The position numbers and the translations under genes are program-made. A stretch of 64,000 nt of DNA from Runella salmonicolor (lineage in GTDB: Bacteria; Bacteroidota; Bacteroidia; Cytophagales; Spirosomataceae): positions 558,001-622,000 of the forward strand of contig NZ_JAMZEL010000002.1 of NCBI RefSeq assembly GCF_024158025.1, given 5' to 3'. Below are positions 1 to 8,551 of the stretch, piece after piece (position 1 is the stretch's first letter; the number at the start of each line of letters is the position of its first letter). The notes beneath the pieces were generated by a model. The model did no database searches. It saw only the letters and a program-made list of their open reading frames with translations, and was not told where the DNA came from.

Positions 1-143
1 CAGAAACCAACAGGGTGGCCTGCCCACACGCTATCTATTTTGATGGTCTGAATGATAGTCACAGTTTTGCCAGATTCGTCGATGGTTTGTGCAAAACCCA
101 CCAAAGTAATTAAGAAGAGCGAACCGAAAAGTTGTAGTTTCAT
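1..143 (-). CDS. BNR-repeat family protein, N-terminal fragment
   Basis: The first 47 codons of a minus-strand gene cut by the window edge. The start is the ATG at 143-141. It opens with a signal peptide (MKLQLFGSLFLITLVGFAQ), so the product is exported. The stretch IDSVWAGHPVGF matches, from memory, the start of the BNR_4 repeat domain of Bacteroidota proteins found in polysaccharide-utilisation loci, often beside lyases or hydrolases. It is the last visible gene of the SusCD-led locus, 193 bp after the peptidase gene. The family call rests on one short motif, and the catalytic or binding role cannot be judged from this fragment. Confidence 0.55.
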   Translation of the reverse strand, partial: MKLQLFGSLFLITLVGFAQTIDESGKTVTIIQTIKIDSVWAGHPVGF

Positions 144-232
144 ATTTGTTTTTTTGTAAATCAATCTAAAAACAAGCCTATCTTTTTGGGTGTCACCACC
201 TCAAAGGTAGCATCAGGACAGGGATTTCTACT

Positions 233-304
233 CCGTGGTCTGTGTCTCCAAAGACCTTCATTTCAGCTAACAAAAAAGCCAGTCTGTGAGGACAAAGACC
301 ACGG
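233..304. repeat. Long imperfect inverted repeat in intergenic gap
   Basis: Arms 233-249 and 288-304 (core CCGTGGTCT / AGACCACGG) pair at 14 of 17 positions around a 38-nt loop. It lies between the peptidase gene and the BNR-repeat gene, both read leftwards. It could be a transcript-processing hairpin, an attenuator or a dispersed intergenic repeat. No clear T-run follows on the minus strand. Confidence 0.5.
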
Positions 305-336
305 TAAAGTTTACACTTCTTTTCAGGAAATATCTG

Positions 337-2571
337 TTACAAATTATCCTTCCAAAACTTTTCCATCGAGCGTCTCATGTGCAACGTGGTATTTTCACGC
401 TGATTGATGCTGTGGTCGCGCATGGGATAGCACAACATGCTGAAAAGCTTGTTGTGCTTGATTAATTCATTGACCAGTAATTCAAAGTTTTGATAATGCA
501 CATTGTCGTCGGCGGTGCCGTGTATAATCATCAAATTTCCTTTTAGTTTGCTGGCGTGCGTCACAGGAGAGCCTTCTCGGTAGCCTTCCACATTGTCGGA
601 AGGTAAGCCCATGTATCTTTCCTGGTAAATGTTATCATACAGGGTTTGATGTGCCACAAAAGAAACCGCAATGCCCGTTTTATAGACATCGGAATGGCGA
701 AACATACAATGAAGCGACATTTGCCCGCCGCCACTCCACCCCCAAATACCAATGCGTTTGGCATCTACAAATGGATACATTGTTATGATTTTTTTGGCCG
801 CTTTGGCTTGGTCATCGGCGGCCAAAAGGCCAATTTGTCGGTAAATACACTTTCTAAAATCACGACCTCTTGGCACTTTGGTTCCTCGGTTGTCGACGCT
901 CATCACTACATAGCCTTGATTGGCGAGATATTGGTGCCAAAAATTATCACCCGTTCCCCAATTGTCTTGCACAGTTGAACCAGCAGGCTCGCCATAAACA
1001 TGAAAAATAACGGGGTATTTTTTCTTTGGATCGAAAGACTTAGGTTTAATAATCCAAGCGTCCAAAATCACATCACCAATATCCACCTTAAAAAATTCTT
1101 TGGGACGCAGCGCCAGTTCCTTCATTTTGGTTCTTAAGTCCGCATTGTCTTGCAATAGCTTGATTTCTGTGTGGGTATTAAGATTGATAAGCGAAATTCT
1201 TCGCGGTGTGGTCGCATTTTCAAACGTATGAATGGCATATTGGGCATCGTCAGAAATCTGATAGCTATGCTGACCCACCAAGTTTTTGGGAGAAACTCGT
1301 TCTGCTTCGCCTTTTCCGTCTATTCTGCTGCGATACAGGTAGCGTTGGGTAAAGTTTTCGGGTGAGGCGATGTAATAAACGTATCCTCCCTTGGGATCAA
1401 TGCAGTTGATATTCACTACGTCAAAATTCCCCTTGGTGATTAGGCTTGATTGTTTGCCATCTCTCGACACTTTGTAGAGGTGTAGCCAACCATCTTTTTC
1501 GCTTGTCCACGTAAAGAATTGATTGTTTTCCAGCCAAACAATGTTGTCGTGTAAATCCAAATACGCCTCGTCTTTATCGGTCAGAATGGTATTCAAAGCC
1601 ATCGTTTTGGTATTTCCAATCCAGACGGTATTGGTGTTTTGCAGACGGTTCAATTGCTGAATCATCACTTCGTCGGATGCTGGAATAAATTCCATGCGTG
1701 CCAAGTAGTTATTTGTTGGGTCGCCGGGTACATTAAACCACTTGGTTTCACCCCCTGAGGCTGAAATCACTCCTACTTTTACGGCAGAATTGGCCGTTCC
1801 TACTTTGGGATAAGGCAACGGAATGGGTTTTGAATAAATAGAGTCCACATTGTTAATCATGTAAAAAGTACCCACGTTTTTGGTGTCCGACTGCCAGTAG
1901 GCTATAGTCTTTCCGTCGGGACTCCACCTAAAACCGTCTCGGCAATCGAGTTCTTCTTCATAGACCCAGTCAAAAGTACCATTGATGATATTGCCGCCGC
2001 CGTCGGCTGTCAATTTTGTGATTTTACCCGAAGTGAGGTCTTCTACATAAATATTGAGTTTGCTTACGTAGGCAGCCCGTGTGCCATCGGGCGAGAATTT
2101 AGCAAACATCAGCGTAGCTTCTTCCAATCCTTTGCCAAGTTGGCTCAGTTTGTTGGTTTGGAGGTCTAAAACCCAGTAATCTCCCCTCGAATTTTGTCGC
2201 CAAACTTTGCGTGTATTGGTAAAAATCAAGAGTTTGGTGTTGTCTTCTGACCAAATATAATTGGCGATTGCCAAAGGGGTGGATGTACCCGTGGGAGTGA
2301 GTTGGGCTGCACTCACGAGGGTCTTTTTTGCCCCCGAATTTACCTCGTATCTCACTATTTCATTTCCGTTGGTGGATGCGTTATTTTCAATTGTTGAATA
2401 GCCCGCATTGTCTTTCATCCATCGGATGGCGCCAAATCCTTTGGCACTGTACAAGTTATTTTTGTAGATGTCTTCCAAGGTTAGCACTTTGGTATTTTTT
2501 TGACCAATTGTGCTGTTATTCAACAAAATAACTAAAAAAAAGAATAGCCAAAGAGATAAGTTCTTACTCAT
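337..2571 (-). CDS. Dipeptidyl peptidase IV-type serine peptidase (S9B)
   Basis: A 744-residue exported peptidase that would remove N-terminal dipeptides, typically Xaa-Pro, in the periplasm. An N-terminal signal segment is followed by a beta-propeller with the double-Glu motif DWVYEEE (Glu205-206), which in DPP-IV holds the substrate amine. The C-terminal alpha/beta hydrolase domain has the nucleophile in GWSGGGQ (about Ser613), Asp in GTADDNV (about 688) and His in MRDHS (about 720). The Asp-His spacing of 32 equals that of human DPP-IV. The length is normal. It sits 52 bp after the GH95 gene in the SusCD-led run, which suggests that peptides or glycopeptides are processed together with glycans. 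The family is well supported; the substrate is inferred. Confidence 0.88.
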   Translation of the reverse strand: MSKNLSLWLFFFLVILLNNSTIGQKNTKVLTLEDIYKNNLYSAKGFGAIRWMKDNAGYSTIENNASTNGNEIVRYEVNSGAKKTLVSAAQLTPTGTSTPLAIANYIWSEDNTKLLIFTNTRKVWRQNSRGDYWVLDLQTNKLSQLGKGLEEATLMFAKFSPDGTRAAYVSKLNIYVEDLTSGKITKLTADGGGNIINGTFDWVYEEELDCRDGFRWSPDGKTIAYWQSDTKNVGTFYMINNVDSIYSKPIPLPYPKVGTANSAVKVGVISASGGETKWFNVPGDPTNNYLARMEFIPASDEVMIQQLNRLQNTNTVWIGNTKTMALNTILTDKDEAYLDLHDNIVWLENNQFFTWTSEKDGWLHLYKVSRDGKQSSLITKGNFDVVNINCIDPKGGYVYYIASPENFTQRYLYRSRIDGKGEAERVSPKNLVGQHSYQISDDAQYAIHTFENATTPRRISLINLNTHTEIKLLQDNADLRTKMKELALRPKEFFKVDIGDVILDAWIIKPKSFDPKKKYPVIFHVYGEPAGSTVQDNWGTGDNFWHQYLANQGYVVMSVDNRGTKVPRGRDFRKCIYRQIGLLAADDQAKAAKKIITMYPFVDAKRIGIWGWSGGGQMSLHCMFRHSDVYKTGIAVSFVAHQTLYDNIYQERYMGLPSDNVEGYREGSPVTHASKLKGNLMIIHGTADDNVHYQNFELLVNELIKHNKLFSMLCYPMRDHSINQRENTTLHMRRSMEKFWKDNL

Positions 2572-2623
2572 TTTAGTACTGTAAAAATGTTAAAAAGAAG
2601 GAAACAATCTCAAATTACAAAAT

Positions 2624-5083
2624 TCACTCAACAACATATACTTCACCTTTCACGGTTTTGATTTCGATGATTCCATTGGGTAATTTTTGAAATGCTACCG
2701 TTTTACCATTTTGGGTAGCAACCCTTACATTCGGCAAGGCTTCTAATCGGCAGATTCCACCTGCTTTTGACTTGATTCTCAATTGGGTAAGTTGCTTATT
2801 TTTCCAAACATAATCCAACTCAAAAGCCCCTCTGGCGCATACGCCTTTGAACGCTCCTGAACTCCAATCGTCGGGCAAGGCGGGTAGTAATTTGATAAAA
2901 CCATCGTGCGATTGCATCAACATTTCAGTGATGGCGGCCGTCACTCCAAATGTGCCATCCACCTGTGGGGCTCTTCCACACAAAGCAAACAGCGACGAGC
3001 AACTTTGTTCTCTGATGAAGCCTTTGTAAATCTTATTGGCCCTGTTGCCATCGCCCAGTCTTGCCCACAGCGCCATTTTCCATGCTCTGGACCAACCTGT
3101 GGAAGCATCACCACGCTCTTCCAATACTTTTTTATAGGCTTCTATCAGCGCGGGAGTTCTTTTTTCGTACAATACCTTCCCTGGATATAGGCCATACATG
3201 TGCGAAAAATGTCGGTGATTTTTTTCCAACGATTTCCAGTCGTCTGCCCATTCCTGCAACGAACCATCCTTGCCAATTTGGGGCGGCACTAATTTTTCTC
3301 TTGCGGCTTTCATCTGCTGAACAAAAGCGCCATTGTCGCCCAAAATGGCAGAAGCCTCTACGAAATAGCCGAACAAATCATCGAGAATTTGCATGTCTAT
3401 CGAAGAGCCTGCGCATATCGTTGTGCCTTCCCTAAAACTCGCCGTTACTTCATCAAAATAAGGCTTGTTACCACCTCCATCGGGGAAGTTTTCGGGCGAG
3501 GTAGAAGGATTGGTTACCAGCCATTTGCCATTGGGATGGGGCTTTAAGAAGTCCATAAAAAACTGCACCGAACCTTTCATCAATGGATAAGTCTCTTTGA
3601 GAAAAGCCGCATCCATCGTGTATTGATAATGCTCCCAAAGGTGGGTGCAGAGCCAAGCACCGCCTACGGTAAATGTCCCCCAAGTAGGACCATCCATGGG
3701 GGCGGCTACACGCCATAAGTCTGTATTCTGATGAAAAACCCAGCCTTTTGCGCCATAATGCTCACGGGCCACTTGTGAACCTTGGTCGGTTAGTTCTTTG
3801 ATGAAGCGAACCAATGGCTCCGCACATTCCGAAAGGTTACTACTTTCCACAGGCCAATAATTCATTTGTGTATTGATATTGGTCGTGTATTTTGAATCCC
3901 AAGAAGGGTTCATGTCGTCATTCCAAATGCCCTGTAAATTAGCGGGTTCGGTGCCAGGCCGAGAAGACGCAATCATCAAATACCGGCCAAAATTATAACT
4001 TAATGCCGACAGTGAGGGGTCAGGATTCGTTTGTATTTTCTGAATTCGTTCGGGTAAAGGAAGAAAGGAGTTTTCAGTGATTGGCAATTGGAGAGAAACT
4101 CGGTCAAAATATTGTTTATAATCGGCCAAAGCCGCCTCAAAAATGGCGGTATATGATTTGCCCTTTATCTTTGTAAAATAATCCTCTACCCTTTGGTGTG
4201 GGTTGGCACTCACGTCTTTGTAATTCACAAAATTGGTAGCTGCTGCAAAATACAAGGTAACAGCATTGGCATTTTCGATGATTAAATCCACCCCATCCGT
4301 TTTCATAGTTCCTCCTTCGGGAACTGCCTTTATACGGGCTTCATATTTTAGTTTGCCTGCCACACCCATATAATCAGCCGATTTTCCAGTCAAAATCAAG
4401 CCGTCGGAGCCATAGGGATCCATTCTGAAATAGTCGGTGGCGTAATTGGAATGGGCTTGGTTTCTTACACCTCTGAGATTTGCTTTGAAAGAAATACTAC
4501 TTGATTTATCGGCCGTTAATCGAATCACAATTACTTGGTCGGGGGCGGAGGCAAACACCTCTCGTTGGTAGGTGATGCCGTTTGATTTGTACGAAACCGA
4601 GGTAATTCCACTTTCTAAGTTAAGCCATCGTTTGTACTCAGAAGTTGAATCTTGGTTTTTGAAAAACAAATGGAGATTGGCAAGACTTTGGTATTTCTGT
4701 TGCTCGACAGGATAACCCATCAAATTTCTCCCGAATAGATTATGAGCCGCCAAATATTTTTCTTCAAATACCAGTTTTTGGATTTCTGGTAATACTTTAT
4801 AACCGCCTTTTACAACTGTAGAATAGGGGCTGCCCGACCAATAGGTTTCTTCGTTGAGTTGAATCCGTTCTTCTCCACTTCGCCCAAAAACCATCGCCCC
4901 CAACCTTCCATTACCCACAGGCAGGGCTTCGTCCCATTTTTTGGCTGGTGTATTGTACCAACTTACCGTAGATGGGTTAAATGCCTTTGCATTGATTTTA
5001 ATGGCAAAATCATCGTGCTGCGCATTGGAATAAACCACTGACAACAAGGTAATTGATAAGAATAAAAGTGTGTTTAATTTCAT
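2624..5083 (-). CDS. GH95 family alpha-L-fucosidase (or galactosidase)
   Basis: A secreted 819-residue glycoside hydrolase of family 95, which removes terminal alpha-1,2-L-fucose (some members L-galactose) by inversion. I chose the ATG at 5083 because it starts a proper signal peptide (MKLNTLLFLSITLL); the longer frame adds 20 unlikely residues. N-terminal hallmarks are LPVGNGRLGAMVFG and QLNEETYWSG. The catalytic region keeps NINTQMNYW (Asn about 402 and 404), TSPEN (Glu about 531) and DGTFG (Asp about 709), matching the Asn/Asn/Glu/Asp set of bifidobacterial AfcA. It lies between the DUF1080 hydrolase and the DPP-IV gene, making a fucosylated glycan a likely target of the locus. Confidence 0.88.
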   Translation of the reverse strand: MKLNTLLFLSITLLSVVYSNAQHDDFAIKINAKAFNPSTVSWYNTPAKKWDEALPVGNGRLGAMVFGRSGEERIQLNEETYWSGSPYSTVVKGGYKVLPEIQKLVFEEKYLAAHNLFGRNLMGYPVEQQKYQSLANLHLFFKNQDSTSEYKRWLNLESGITSVSYKSNGITYQREVFASAPDQVIVIRLTADKSSSISFKANLRGVRNQAHSNYATDYFRMDPYGSDGLILTGKSADYMGVAGKLKYEARIKAVPEGGTMKTDGVDLIIENANAVTLYFAAATNFVNYKDVSANPHQRVEDYFTKIKGKSYTAIFEAALADYKQYFDRVSLQLPITENSFLPLPERIQKIQTNPDPSLSALSYNFGRYLMIASSRPGTEPANLQGIWNDDMNPSWDSKYTTNINTQMNYWPVESSNLSECAEPLVRFIKELTDQGSQVAREHYGAKGWVFHQNTDLWRVAAPMDGPTWGTFTVGGAWLCTHLWEHYQYTMDAAFLKETYPLMKGSVQFFMDFLKPHPNGKWLVTNPSTSPENFPDGGGNKPYFDEVTASFREGTTICAGSSIDMQILDDLFGYFVEASAILGDNGAFVQQMKAAREKLVPPQIGKDGSLQEWADDWKSLEKNHRHFSHMYGLYPGKVLYEKRTPALIEAYKKVLEERGDASTGWSRAWKMALWARLGDGNRANKIYKGFIREQSCSSLFALCGRAPQVDGTFGVTAAITEMLMQSHDGFIKLLPALPDDWSSGAFKGVCARGAFELDYVWKNKQLTQLRIKSKAGGICRLEALPNVRVATQNGKTVAFQKLPNGIIEIKTVKGEVYVVE

Positions 5084-5145
5084 GCAATTTTGCAGCTTAA
5101 TTACTTTCAAGCTAAACAAAAAAAGGCCAATCTCCTGCTCCAATA

Positions 5146-6516
5146 CTATAACTCCCTGATTTTAATGCTTCTAAAATGGACTTCATCGCCGTGGTCCTGC
5201 AAAAGAATATGCCCTGCTACTGCCTGCGCAAAATTCGGGTAGGTGTTGTATTTACTTTTGGCCACTAGATTGCGAAAAATCTGCGAATAGCGGTCGTATT
5301 CTACCATTTTGAGGTTATTGAGCCAATGCTCGACGTGCCCAGCCCTTACTACCAACCGCAATTTGTTCCATTTTCCGGGCGGATTCATCCGTTTTGCGGT
5401 ACTGCCTTCCGACAAATTTTCGGCCGTGATAAGGTCATACAACGAAGCCGTGGTACGGTTGCCACCCACCCCTGCTTTGGCATCAGGATGCTCTTTGTCG
5501 TCGAGGATTTGAAACTCAGGCCCTAGGCCTGTGCCCGCTCTTTTTTTGCGGTCTTCTACCACAAAATATTTCAACCCACTGTTGGCCCCCGTCGTGAGTT
5601 TAAAATCCATTTCGAGTTCAAAGTTTGAAAATTCTTTGTCGGTAATAATATCGCCGCTTTTGACCAGCGTATCTTTTTTAGTGCCAAGCACTTTCAAAAC
5701 TCCATCTTGAATAGCCCAACCCACCGCTGGAAACTTATCGTCGTTGGCCAATCGCCAACCCTCGGTGGTTTTGCCATCCCAAAGCAACCGCCAACCTTTT
5801 CTTTTTTCATTTTCCGACAGCTGGTTAAGCAAATAGCTGATTTCAGGTGCTTCTTCGCCTCCTTTAAAAATAACCTCTTTCAGATTATCCGTCGCAATTC
5901 TGATGTTTTTCCATTGAACCGTCAGCCCTACCTGCTCTTCTTTCTTGATTTGATGCACCTGCAATGCAATAAATCCGCGAGCGGTTTGAGGGTCGAGAAG
6001 ATTGGTACATGGAATACCATTTATCCAGGTTTTAAGGCTATTGCCGATGGCTTCGATGTGGTATTTATTCCATTGGCCCAATTTAAAAGCCTTTTGACCT
6101 TTGGGATTTACTGACAAGGGATACAGCCAACCGTTGCGTCCTTCGTCGAAAATCCCTCCCGACCAAGCCCGGTCGCCAGGGTCGATTTCGACCTGATAGC
6201 CATGTACTTTTCCAGCCATAACGGCAGGGTCGCTGATGCTTCTGATCTGAATGCCAGAGTTCAGGCCTGCCTCTACTTTTACGTCAAGTTCCAACACAAA
6301 ATCCCCATAAGTAGCTTCGGTGCACAAAAACGAATTGGGCGTATTGAGTTGAGAAACCCCGACAATCGTATTGTTGACGATTTTGTATTCGGCGTTTCCA
6401 TTCCGTTTTACCCAACCTTTCAAATCTTTTCCGTTAAAAAGGTCTTTCCATTGGGCTTGGACAGAAGCGTTGACAGAAAGAAGGGCTATTAAACCAATTG
6501 AAAAAATAGATTTCAT
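5146..6516 (-). CDS. Tandem DUF1080 (3-keto-glycoside hydrolase-like) secreted protein
   Basis: A 456-residue secreted protein with two concanavalin-like DUF1080 domains, roughly residues 20-205 (WKDLFNGKDLKGW start, then GIQIRS and HGYQVEID) and 245-455 (WRLLWDGKTTEGW start, then GLKYFV and GPEFQILDD). Some DUF1080 members hydrolyse 3-keto-glycosides; others are unassigned. The start is ATG 6516, which begins a clean signal peptide (MKSIFSIGLIALLSV); the longer frame adds 11 residues. It follows SusD after a 149-bp gap that contains a terminator-like hairpin and precedes the fucosidase by 62 bp. The domain duplication is clear; the reaction here is inferred. Confidence 0.82.
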   Translation of the reverse strand: MKSIFSIGLIALLSVNASVQAQWKDLFNGKDLKGWVKRNGNAEYKIVNNTIVGVSQLNTPNSFLCTEATYGDFVLELDVKVEAGLNSGIQIRSISDPAVMAGKVHGYQVEIDPGDRAWSGGIFDEGRNGWLYPLSVNPKGQKAFKLGQWNKYHIEAIGNSLKTWINGIPCTNLLDPQTARGFIALQVHQIKKEEQVGLTVQWKNIRIATDNLKEVIFKGGEEAPEISYLLNQLSENEKRKGWRLLWDGKTTEGWRLANDDKFPAVGWAIQDGVLKVLGTKKDTLVKSGDIITDKEFSNFELEMDFKLTTGANSGLKYFVVEDRKKRAGTGLGPEFQILDDKEHPDAKAGVGGNRTTASLYDLITAENLSEGSTAKRMNPPGKWNKLRLVVRAGHVEHWLNNLKMVEYDRYSQIFRNLVAKSKYNTYPNFAQAVAGHILLQDHGDEVHFRSIKIREL

Positions 6517-6559
6517 CGTAATTTTTGGGAAAAAGGTGGGTATGGTCAAAAGCGTTAAA

Positions 6560-6593
6560 AAAAGAGAAGAAAAACGGATTCTTCTTCTCTTTT
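6560..6593 (-). terminator. Hairpin with U-tract after susD
   Basis: Arms AAAAGAGAAGAA (6560-6571) and TTCTTCTCTTTT (6582-6593) form a perfect 12-bp stem with a 10-nt loop. Read on the minus strand it is followed by further T residues, giving a Rho-independent terminator shape between susD and the enzyme genes. It could partly uncouple transporter and enzyme expression. Confidence 0.6.
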
Positions 6594-6665
6594 CATTTCA
6601 GGTAAAGTGTTTTTTCTTTAAAATTTATGCTATTTCTTGCGTTTTTTTTCACGCTCGCTTCCAGC

Positions 6666-8528
6666 TTAATATCCTTCATTTTGCTTGAGTGCAGGAAACG
6701 ACAAATCAATTTCACTTTGCGGAATCGGTCGTAAGTTGTGTTTGGCCGCAATCGACTGTCCTTTCACCCAAGGGTTATATTTTTTGACGCGTTCCACCAA
6801 TTTACCAGTACGTTTCAAATCAAACCATCGGCTGTATTCTCCCATCAATTCTCTGGCTCTTTCGTCCAAAATCAAGTCAATTGAGATATTGGCGGCGGTG
6901 GCTCGGTAGGAGGCAGTCGCCAATGATTTTTGATTTTCAGGGGCGGCGGCACATTTGGGGTCGGTTCCCTTTTTGGTCCCCAAGGCACGGTCCAACACTT
7001 TGTTGTAATAGACCTCTGCACCGCCCAATTTACCATTTTTTGCTCCTTTGACAATCGCCTCTGCTGCAATCAGATAAGCCTCTGCTGCTCTGAACACACA
7101 TTCATTAAACGTTCCAAAAGCATCACCGTAAGGAATGCCCGGCTGCCAAAATTTCCACATCAACGGCGGCTGAATGTTCAGGCCCGAATTGTCAATGGGG
7201 TACCCACCGCCGTATTCATCGGCATTTACGACCGCATAGTTTTTCTTGCCACCTAAGTCCACGCCTCTTTCGGCCAAGGTAGTGGCAGGTTTATTCCAAG
7301 GTCTGGCAAACATCACAGTATCGCCCACGTTGAAGTTTATTCTCAAAGAGGGGTTGCTCAATGGTAGCGGTCTGTAATCTTTTACCGCGGTAAGAGCATA
7401 TCCAACACTTACAAAATTGTGTGCATAACGAGTATCATTGTCTGGATCAAAAAAACGGTAGCCTGCAGGTGTAACCTGATGTATGCCCAAACATCGGTTA
7501 TAGTCACTTGTTCGACCTTTGGTACCGACAAACCCCTCGCCACTTGGCCCAAATTTAGAATGCAAGTCATTGCCACCGGCAGGGTCTTGTGTAAAAGCCG
7601 CATCTGTTTTATTGGTTAGTACTTCTGAGTTGTACTGAACCGCAAATATAATTTCGGGATTTTTATCATTTTGAGCCCCCGTGTATTGGGTCAGGGGGTT
7701 GTTTGAACGTTTAGGAAACAAATCACTATAGTTGGCCGCCAACGGATAGGCATCTATTACTTTATCGGCGTATTGAAGTGCCATGTCAAAGTCGGCTGTT
7801 GTTCCGCCTAAAGCGTTGTTGAAGTTCCAGCCTCTTGTCAAATACACTCGCGACAATAAAAACTGCGCTGCTCCTTTGGTAATACGGCCATAATTGGTGG
7901 CGGTAACGGGCAATTTTGCTTCACAATCCAACAAATCTGCGATAATTTGTTTATAAACATCTGCCGAGGGCGCTCTTGGAAAATCCTTGCTAGGTGAAGT
8001 GATTTCTGCCAGTGGCATAGGAATATCGCCCCATTGCTGCACGGCATAAAACAGACATAATGCCCGTAAAAACTTTGCTTCCGACACCCTGGCATCTTTC
8101 AATGCCGGTGCCATTGTGGTAATATCATTGGCGCGAGTGATGGCCGAATTGGTTCTGGCAATTTCGGCATACAGCAACTGCCAAAGGCGTTGAATATCCG
8201 CCAAGTTAGCGTTAAATTCAGCGTTATAGACGTCAAATAAACTCGGAACATTCTCTTTTCCAGTAACTGCCGAAGGATTCCAGCCGCTTTGCGCGGTAAA
8301 AATATCGGTTCCCTGCAACACCAAGATCCTGTTTTGGTGGATGTTTCTCAAAAGAGGATAACACGCCCGAACCAAATCTTCAAACCCCGCTTCGGTTTTA
8401 AAATAAACGTCGGTAGTGAGGGTGGTAACGGGCTTTTCAACCAAAAAGTCTTTTTCACAACCCGTAGCAAAAACGCCCATAAAAGCGATTGCCACCGATG
8501 TTAGTCGTAATTTATAGTGAAATTTCAT
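6666..8528 (-). CDS. SusD/RagB-family outer-membrane nutrient-binding lipoprotein
   Basis: A 620-residue surface lipoprotein that binds glycans over the SusC pore. The lipobox ends in ATGC with Cys24, followed by EKDFLVEKPVTT, a usual SusD opening. The middle has the TPR-like helical core (FLRALCLFYAVQQWGDIP, then KGAAQFLLSRVYL), and the C-terminal part has the typical LILDERARELMGEYSRWFDLKRTGKL and the ending in IPQSEIDLS. It is 23 bp from the upstream susC gene, forming the standard pair. A hairpin follows the stop codon. The ligand is not readable from the sequence, but the neighbouring GH95 gene suggests a fucosylated glycan. Confidence 0.93.
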   Translation of the reverse strand: MKFHYKLRLTSVAIAFMGVFATGCEKDFLVEKPVTTLTTDVYFKTEAGFEDLVRACYPLLRNIHQNRILVLQGTDIFTAQSGWNPSAVTGKENVPSLFDVYNAEFNANLADIQRLWQLLYAEIARTNSAITRANDITTMAPALKDARVSEAKFLRALCLFYAVQQWGDIPMPLAEITSPSKDFPRAPSADVYKQIIADLLDCEAKLPVTATNYGRITKGAAQFLLSRVYLTRGWNFNNALGGTTADFDMALQYADKVIDAYPLAANYSDLFPKRSNNPLTQYTGAQNDKNPEIIFAVQYNSEVLTNKTDAAFTQDPAGGNDLHSKFGPSGEGFVGTKGRTSDYNRCLGIHQVTPAGYRFFDPDNDTRYAHNFVSVGYALTAVKDYRPLPLSNPSLRINFNVGDTVMFARPWNKPATTLAERGVDLGGKKNYAVVNADEYGGGYPIDNSGLNIQPPLMWKFWQPGIPYGDAFGTFNECVFRAAEAYLIAAEAIVKGAKNGKLGGAEVYYNKVLDRALGTKKGTDPKCAAAPENQKSLATASYRATAANISIDLILDERARELMGEYSRWFDLKRTGKLVERVKKYNPWVKGQSIAAKHNLRPIPQSEIDLSFPALKQNEGY

Positions 8529-8551
8529 TGTTTTTCTGATTAAAGGAAAGG

